Shown here: positions 60,528 through 64,000 of the stretch, in pieces
Position numbering within the stretch: position 1 is the first letter of the stretch
Layout of the letters: each line of letters begins with the position of its first letter
Origin: Butyrivibrio sp. LC3010
GTDB taxonomy: Bacteria; Bacillota; Clostridia; Lachnospirales; Lachnospiraceae
DNA: 64,000 nucleotides
Reading direction: 5' to 3'
Assembly (NCBI RefSeq): GCF_000424385.1
Contig: NZ_KE384180.1
Location: 33,088 to 97,087 of the forward strand
Notes under the pieces: model-generated
What the model saw: the letters and a program-made list of their open reading frames with translations, nothing else
Database searches by the model: none
What the model was told of the DNA's origin: nothing
Made by a program: the position numbers and the translations under genes

Positions 60528-61286
60528 TCAGTAAATTTTCTTCTTTTGCTGATGTCCTACAAGTTTTATCAGCATATTTTCAGGAAGAAGATGCTGGAAC
60601 GTAACTGCAAGCTTCATCTTAAGCGTGGGAACTATAACCACTTTTCTTTTTTTCATTTCTCTTAGACACTCAGTAACACAGGTTTTCGCAGTAATTCCCT
60701 TAAGTGCAAATATCACATCCGATTTGCTGTTAAATTCCGTATCCACAGGTCCCGGGCATAAACAACAGACATATAATTTACTTCCGTTTTCCTTGAGCTC
60801 CTGTGCCACAGCTTTTGTAAGCGAAACAACATAAGCTTTTGATGCATAATAAGTCGCCATGTATGGCCCTGCAGGAAGTAGTCCCGCTGATGAAGCAACA
60901 TTCAGAATTGTTCCTTTTCCCTGGTTTTTCATTTTGAGAAGGATGCCTTTGAACAGAATGTGCATGGCAATATCATTGACACGAATCATTGAGATTTCCT
61001 TATCCAGATCCGTTTCTAAAAAGGTTCCGGCTGTTCCAAACCCAGCATTATTTATGAAAATATCTATATGTTCAGCTTCGATTTCTTTTAAAAGCTGCCT
61101 GCATCCATTTTCATCTGCCAGATCAGATGTGATAATTCTGCAGTTTTCTCCTACTTTGTTGCGAATGGAATTAAGACGCTCAGTACGTCTTCCTGTAATA
61201 ATAAGTCTGTAGCCTTTTGATGCATAGACTTTCGCAAATTCTCTTCCAATTCCTGAAGTTGCACCTGTTATAAAAACTGTTTTCAC
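60528..61286 (-). CDS. short-chain dehydrogenase/reductase
   Basis: A 252-aa SDR. GATSGIGREFAKVY is the cofactor glycine motif, NNAGFGTAG the structural motif, and the catalytic set is NVASSAGL (Ser) with YYASKAYV (Tyr-Lys). Late NPSDFxxK-like VTFQHLLP is usual in the DltE/YqjQ-like group. It probably reduces a ketone using NAD(P)H. Substrate unknown. Confidence 0.88.
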   Translation of the reverse strand: MKTVFITGATSGIGREFAKVYASKGYRLIITGRRTERLNSIRNKVGENCRIITSDLADENGCRQLLKEIEAEHIDIFINNAGFGTAGTFLETDLDKEISMIRVNDIAMHILFKGILLKMKNQGKGTILNVASSAGLLPAGPYMATYYASKAYVVSLTKAVAQELKENGSKLYVCCLCPGPVDTEFNSKSDVIFALKGITAKTCVTECLREMKKRKVVIVPTLKMKLAVTFQHLLPENMLIKLVGHQQKKKIY

Positions 61287-61439
61287 TTTATTCTCCTTTC
61301 AATATCGGTTGCTATCTTAATATGAAATTATACGAAATTGTCATAGCGGAGCGTTTTTTATCATTCAGGAAATCCGGAAGAATTCCCAAGATAAAAAACA
61401 AGTTATTATCAGTGATATACTAATAATAACCTGTCTATA

Positions 61440-62987
61440 TTACTTTACAACAACCTCGAAGGTTTCTGTACTCTTTGTACCTTTTTTCTTTGAACCTACA
61501 GCAACATTAAACTTATATTTTCCTTTAGGAGCACCTTTCTTAAAGGTTATCTTGATCTTTCTTTTTGAATTGTTTATTTTAATCTTCGCATATTTTCTCA
61601 GCTTCTTAGAAGATGCATTCTTAACCTTGATTTTACCCTTATCCTTTGTCACCTTCATGGTTATAGACTGCTTTTTCTTCTTTAACTTAGATGCCTTAAG
61701 CTGATCTTTATCTACAGCAACAAGTGTATTCTTCTGATCTAAAACCATTATAGAAGAATTGTTGTCACTGGGTGCTGTATCATTAACCTTTGCTGCTTCC
61801 TGCGGCTTTTGTGTTTCCTGATTTGACTTTGGTGCAGGAGCAGGATTTGGCTTCGGTGCAGGCGTCGGATTAGGCTTCGGCGCGGGTGTCGGATTCGGCT
61901 TCGGTGCAGGTGTCGGATTCGGCTTCGGCGCGGGTGTCGGATTCGGCTTCGGTGCAGGTGTCGGATTCGGCTTTGGCGCAGGTGTCGGATTCGGCTTCGG
62001 TGCAGGTGTCGGATTCGGCTTTGGTGCGGGTGTCGGATTTGGCGCAGGTGCAGGTGTAGGATTCGGCTTTGGTGCGGGTGTCGGATTTGGCGCAGGTGCA
62101 GGTGTAGGTGTCGGCGCAGGTGCAGGTGTAGGATTTGGCGCAGGTGTAGGTGTCGGATTCGGCGCAGGTGTAGGTGCCGGCATATCTTTGGGTGCAGTTG
62201 GTATGTTACCCAATTCCACATATTCCATTCCACTTACCCCATTTCCGTTCGGAAGATGATAGCTATAAGAAAATAAACATGAAAATGCATATGTGGTACT
62301 TGGACTTAATCCACCAATTGTATATGTAGTCATATTATTGTTGAAATTATTATATGACCGTCCCATTTTTAAAGCTTTTTTTCTGGCTTGCCTTATCGCA
62401 GTTGTTGCGTCTGCAGTTTGATGAACATATGAATAGGTAACACCGGATATCCATAAAAGATTACCACCATCTGCAGCAGCCTTGGCTTCTAATTTATTAA
62501 TAACATTAGAAAAATCAAGAACTATACTGTTACTTGTAACACCGGCAATTCCCATGGAATAGGGATAAGTTCTTGTAGTATAAACTTCATCATCCCCTAT
62601 ATATCAGGTTTTCCCACCGCCTCCTTTATAGTCCATATAAAAATTTATTACAATTTTATATCTTTTTCCGGGCTTTAAATCTTTTATGGTATAACTGAAT
62701 TGCGTACTTTTAACAGTATCAGTTCTTAACTTTTCGAATTTTCTTTTGTTTGCCTTATACTCTGAAATATCAATCTTGAAATCTCTAAATTTTCCGTTAT
62801 TCTTTTTGGTATCTTTTTCTTTTAGCCAACTATTAGCAACAGTGCTCCAATCAATTGAAATTGATTTGTCGGTTGCATCGGTGATAGTAAACTCTTTTTG
62901 AGCTTTAGCAGTAATTGAAGACGTGCCAAACACACAAAGAAACATGCTCAGCACAAATAGAAATGTGAACATCTTAGATTTTTTCAT
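61440..62987 (-). pseudogene. secreted proline-rich repeat protein with in-frame TGA
   Basis: A signal peptide (residues 1-29, ending ITAKA) leads a beta-rich first domain (TITDATDKSISIDW, then YTIKDLKPGKRYKIV, fibronectin-III-like). A TGA at 62606-62604 interrupts the same frame (GGGGKT-stop-YIGDDEVY). A second similar domain follows (GLSPSTTYAFSC), then about 120 residues of PAPKPNPT repeats and a basic C-terminal beta domain (AKIKINNSKRKIKITF, KGKYKFNVAVGSKKK). Without the stop it would be a 515-aa surface protein. Readthrough, mutation and error cannot be told apart here. Confidence 0.65.
61824..62190 (-). repeat. proline-rich tandem repeat, 24-bp units
   Basis: About 15 imperfect units encode PAPKPNPT or PAPNPT on the minus strand. 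Bases alternate between TTCGG and TTTGG at the same positions, so units have recombined or slipped. They form the stalk of the secreted protein. Confidence 0.85.
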
Positions 62988-63193
62988 TATTTAGTTTCCT
63001 CCCAAATAAACTTTCCTCAAGGAAACATTCTACAATAACTCAAAAATACATTCAATAATTATCAAATATTCAATTTTTCAATACCTATAAAAAAGGTGAA
63101 ATATTAAAAGTTCATAAACACCTTGTTGGCCATATTTCAGGATTGTATAATTTAGCTGCAATGTAAGTTTTTTTCTTATATGGAGGGATTACT

Positions 63194-63769
63194 ATGAAAC
63201 AAAAATTCAATACAGCTTTATTGAAACGGACTTTTGGGCTGGTACTTGCGTTTATTGCATTGATTACGATGTTAAATCCTGTGACAGCACAGGCCAAGAA
63301 CATCACACTAAAAACCCATGACGGGGTAATTAGAGTAGCTAATGTCAAAAAAATTGCAAAAAAGATAAAGCTCAAGAAGAAATATACTGTAACCATATAC
63401 AAGTTAGGGAGAAAGCATTATGGATACGTAAAGTTTACAGCACCTAAAACCAAAAGATACAATATTACACTGTCTGATCTTGATACCGATAATGGAGATT
63501 CGACCTTTGGTCATATAATGTTACAGACCCAGGTTACACAAAAAAGAAGACGCAAATATCTGACCTATAGGGATATGTGGGCTCGAGGTATTAAAACAAA
63601 CGCACCTAAGTTTGGAAGTATCGGTGTTAATAACAGTCAGTACCCATTAGTCACTACTGCTACAATTAAACTAAAGAAAAATCAAACAGCATACCTGTAT
63701 TTTGAGTTTGTTCCGTATTATTGGGGTGGATCACAACAATATGTGACCTTTAATTTAATTGTAAAGTGA
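63194..63769 (+). CDS. secreted basic protein of unknown function
   Basis: A 191-aa protein with a clear signal peptide (LALLKRTFGL-like start, cleavage near VTAQA-K35). The mature part is Lys-rich with beta-strand pattern (GVIRVANVKKIAKKIKLKKK, YGYVKFTAPKTKRYNITLSD, then YLYFEFVPYYWGG). GGAGG lies before the ATG. The C-terminal YVTFNLIVK resembles the ends of the neighbouring secreted proteins. A surface role is likely; function unknown. Confidence 0.7.
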   Translation: MKQKFNTALLKRTFGLVLAFIALITMLNPVTAQAKNITLKTHDGVIRVANVKKIAKKIKLKKKYTVTIYKLGRKHYGYVKFTAPKTKRYNITLSDLDTDNGDSTFGHIMLQTQVTQKRRRKYLTYRDMWARGIKTNAPKFGSIGVNNSQYPLVTTATIKLKKNQTAYLYFEFVPYYWGGSQQYVTFNLIVK

Positions 63770-63783
63770 TTTGCTAACTTAAT

Positions 63784-63824
63784 AGGGACTGTGAAAAAAT
63801 GATTTCCATTTTTTCACAGTCCCT
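63784..63824. terminator. bidirectional hairpin terminator
   Basis: AGGGACTGTGAAAAAATG and its full complement form a perfect 17-18 bp stem with a GATTTC-size loop. It serves both the secreted-protein gene and the minus-strand gene ending at 63830. Related to the hairpin at 48293. Confidence 0.75.
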
Positions 63825-63829
63825 CTATA

Positions 63830-64000
63830 TTACTTAACAACAACCTCGAAGGTTTCTGTACTCTTTGTTCCTTTTTTCTTTGATCCTACTGCAACATTAA
63901 ACTTGTATTTTCCTTTAGGAGCACCTTTCTTAAAGGTTATCTTGATCTTTCTTTTTGAATTGTTTATTTTAATCTTCGCATATTTTCTCAGCTTCTTAGA
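63830..64000 (-). CDS. C-terminal part of a paralogue of the proline-rich protein (partial)
   Basis: The minus-strand frame ending at 63830 encodes the same C-terminal beta domain as the proline-rich protein (stop at 61440): KIKINNSKRKIKITFKKGAP, then KYKFNVAVGSKKKGTKSTE and FEVVVK. DNA identity to 61440-61610 is very high, with few changes. The gene continues beyond the right edge. It indicates a recent tandem duplication around the 63194 gene. Confidence 0.8.
   Translation of the reverse strand, partial: SKKLRKYAKIKINNSKRKIKITFKKGAPKGKYKFNVAVGSKKKGTKSTETFEVVVK

Noticed and set aside
61824..62190. CRISPR-like array
   Set aside because: The repeated units are 24-bp in-frame proline-rich codons without spacers.
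61748..62233. 161-codon minus-strand frame rich in His, Arg and Leu
   Set aside because: It is a shifted reading of the proline repeat; composition is an artefact of the repeat.

Overview
The window looks like a chromosomal segment of a rumen or gut Lachnospiraceae bacterium close to Butyrivibrio or Pseudobutyrivibrio (inference). The support is low-to-moderate GC, GGAGG-type ribosome binding sites, a tryptophan T-box, a CIRCE-controlled Hsp20, and plant-polysaccharide operons (GH53, GH78, GH27) beside many Firmicutes-type accessory genes.

Layout. (1) 0.7-6.5 kb: a minus-strand galactan locus with a LacI regulator, a galactan-binding-like lipoprotein, a GH53 galactanase without signal peptide, a binding protein and two permeases, behind a sigma-A promoter with a palindromic operator. 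A 5'-truncated DUF234 ATPase lies beyond it. (2) 6.5-11 kb: an esterase broken by one stop codon, a decayed gene, a Trp T-box with a stand-alone TrpB-like synthase, and an XRE regulator. (3) 11-48 kb: an accessory island, almost all on the minus strand. It holds eight intact GNAT acetyltransferases, three multidrug-type MATE/MFS transporters (one frameshifted), an ABC exporter pair, an AAC(3)-like and an APH-like gene, alpha/beta hydrolases, an isochorismatase-like hydrolase, a LytTR/GHKL two-component system, cardiolipin synthase and many deletion-fused gene remnants. Transposase stubs lie near both ends. (4) 48-49 kb: Hsp20 under CIRCE. (5) 49-57 kb: a rhamnoside module (AraC regulator, two Gfo/Idh/MocA oxidoreductases, ROK kinase, GH78). 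(6) 57-61 kb: two near-identical candidate small RNA genes, a small membrane protein, a GH27 alpha-galactosidase and an SDR. (7) 61-64 kb: secreted proline-rich and basic proteins, with the start of a paralogue at the right edge.

The most unusual signal is in the island. Ten intergenic sites between 23.2 and 43.8 kb carry two copies of a 9-bp unit (AATCAGTGT-like) exactly 21 bp apart, usually wrapped around a hairpin and followed about 27-30 bp later by a -10-like hexamer and then a gene start. An eleventh, weaker site is inverted and faces the only plus-strand gene remnant there. One copy stands before the two-component operon itself. The 9+12 bp geometry is that of AgrA/ComE-type LytTR binding sites, so I propose an autoregulated, agr-like regulon covering the resistance and detoxification genes of the island. 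A second candidate novelty is the pair of about 100-nt C-rich RNAs with matching promoters and terminators at 57.6 and 58.7 kb.

Many genes in 6-33 kb and 57-62 kb are truncated, fused or interrupted. This points to active turnover of the accessory region, although three single-base lesions could also be assembly errors.
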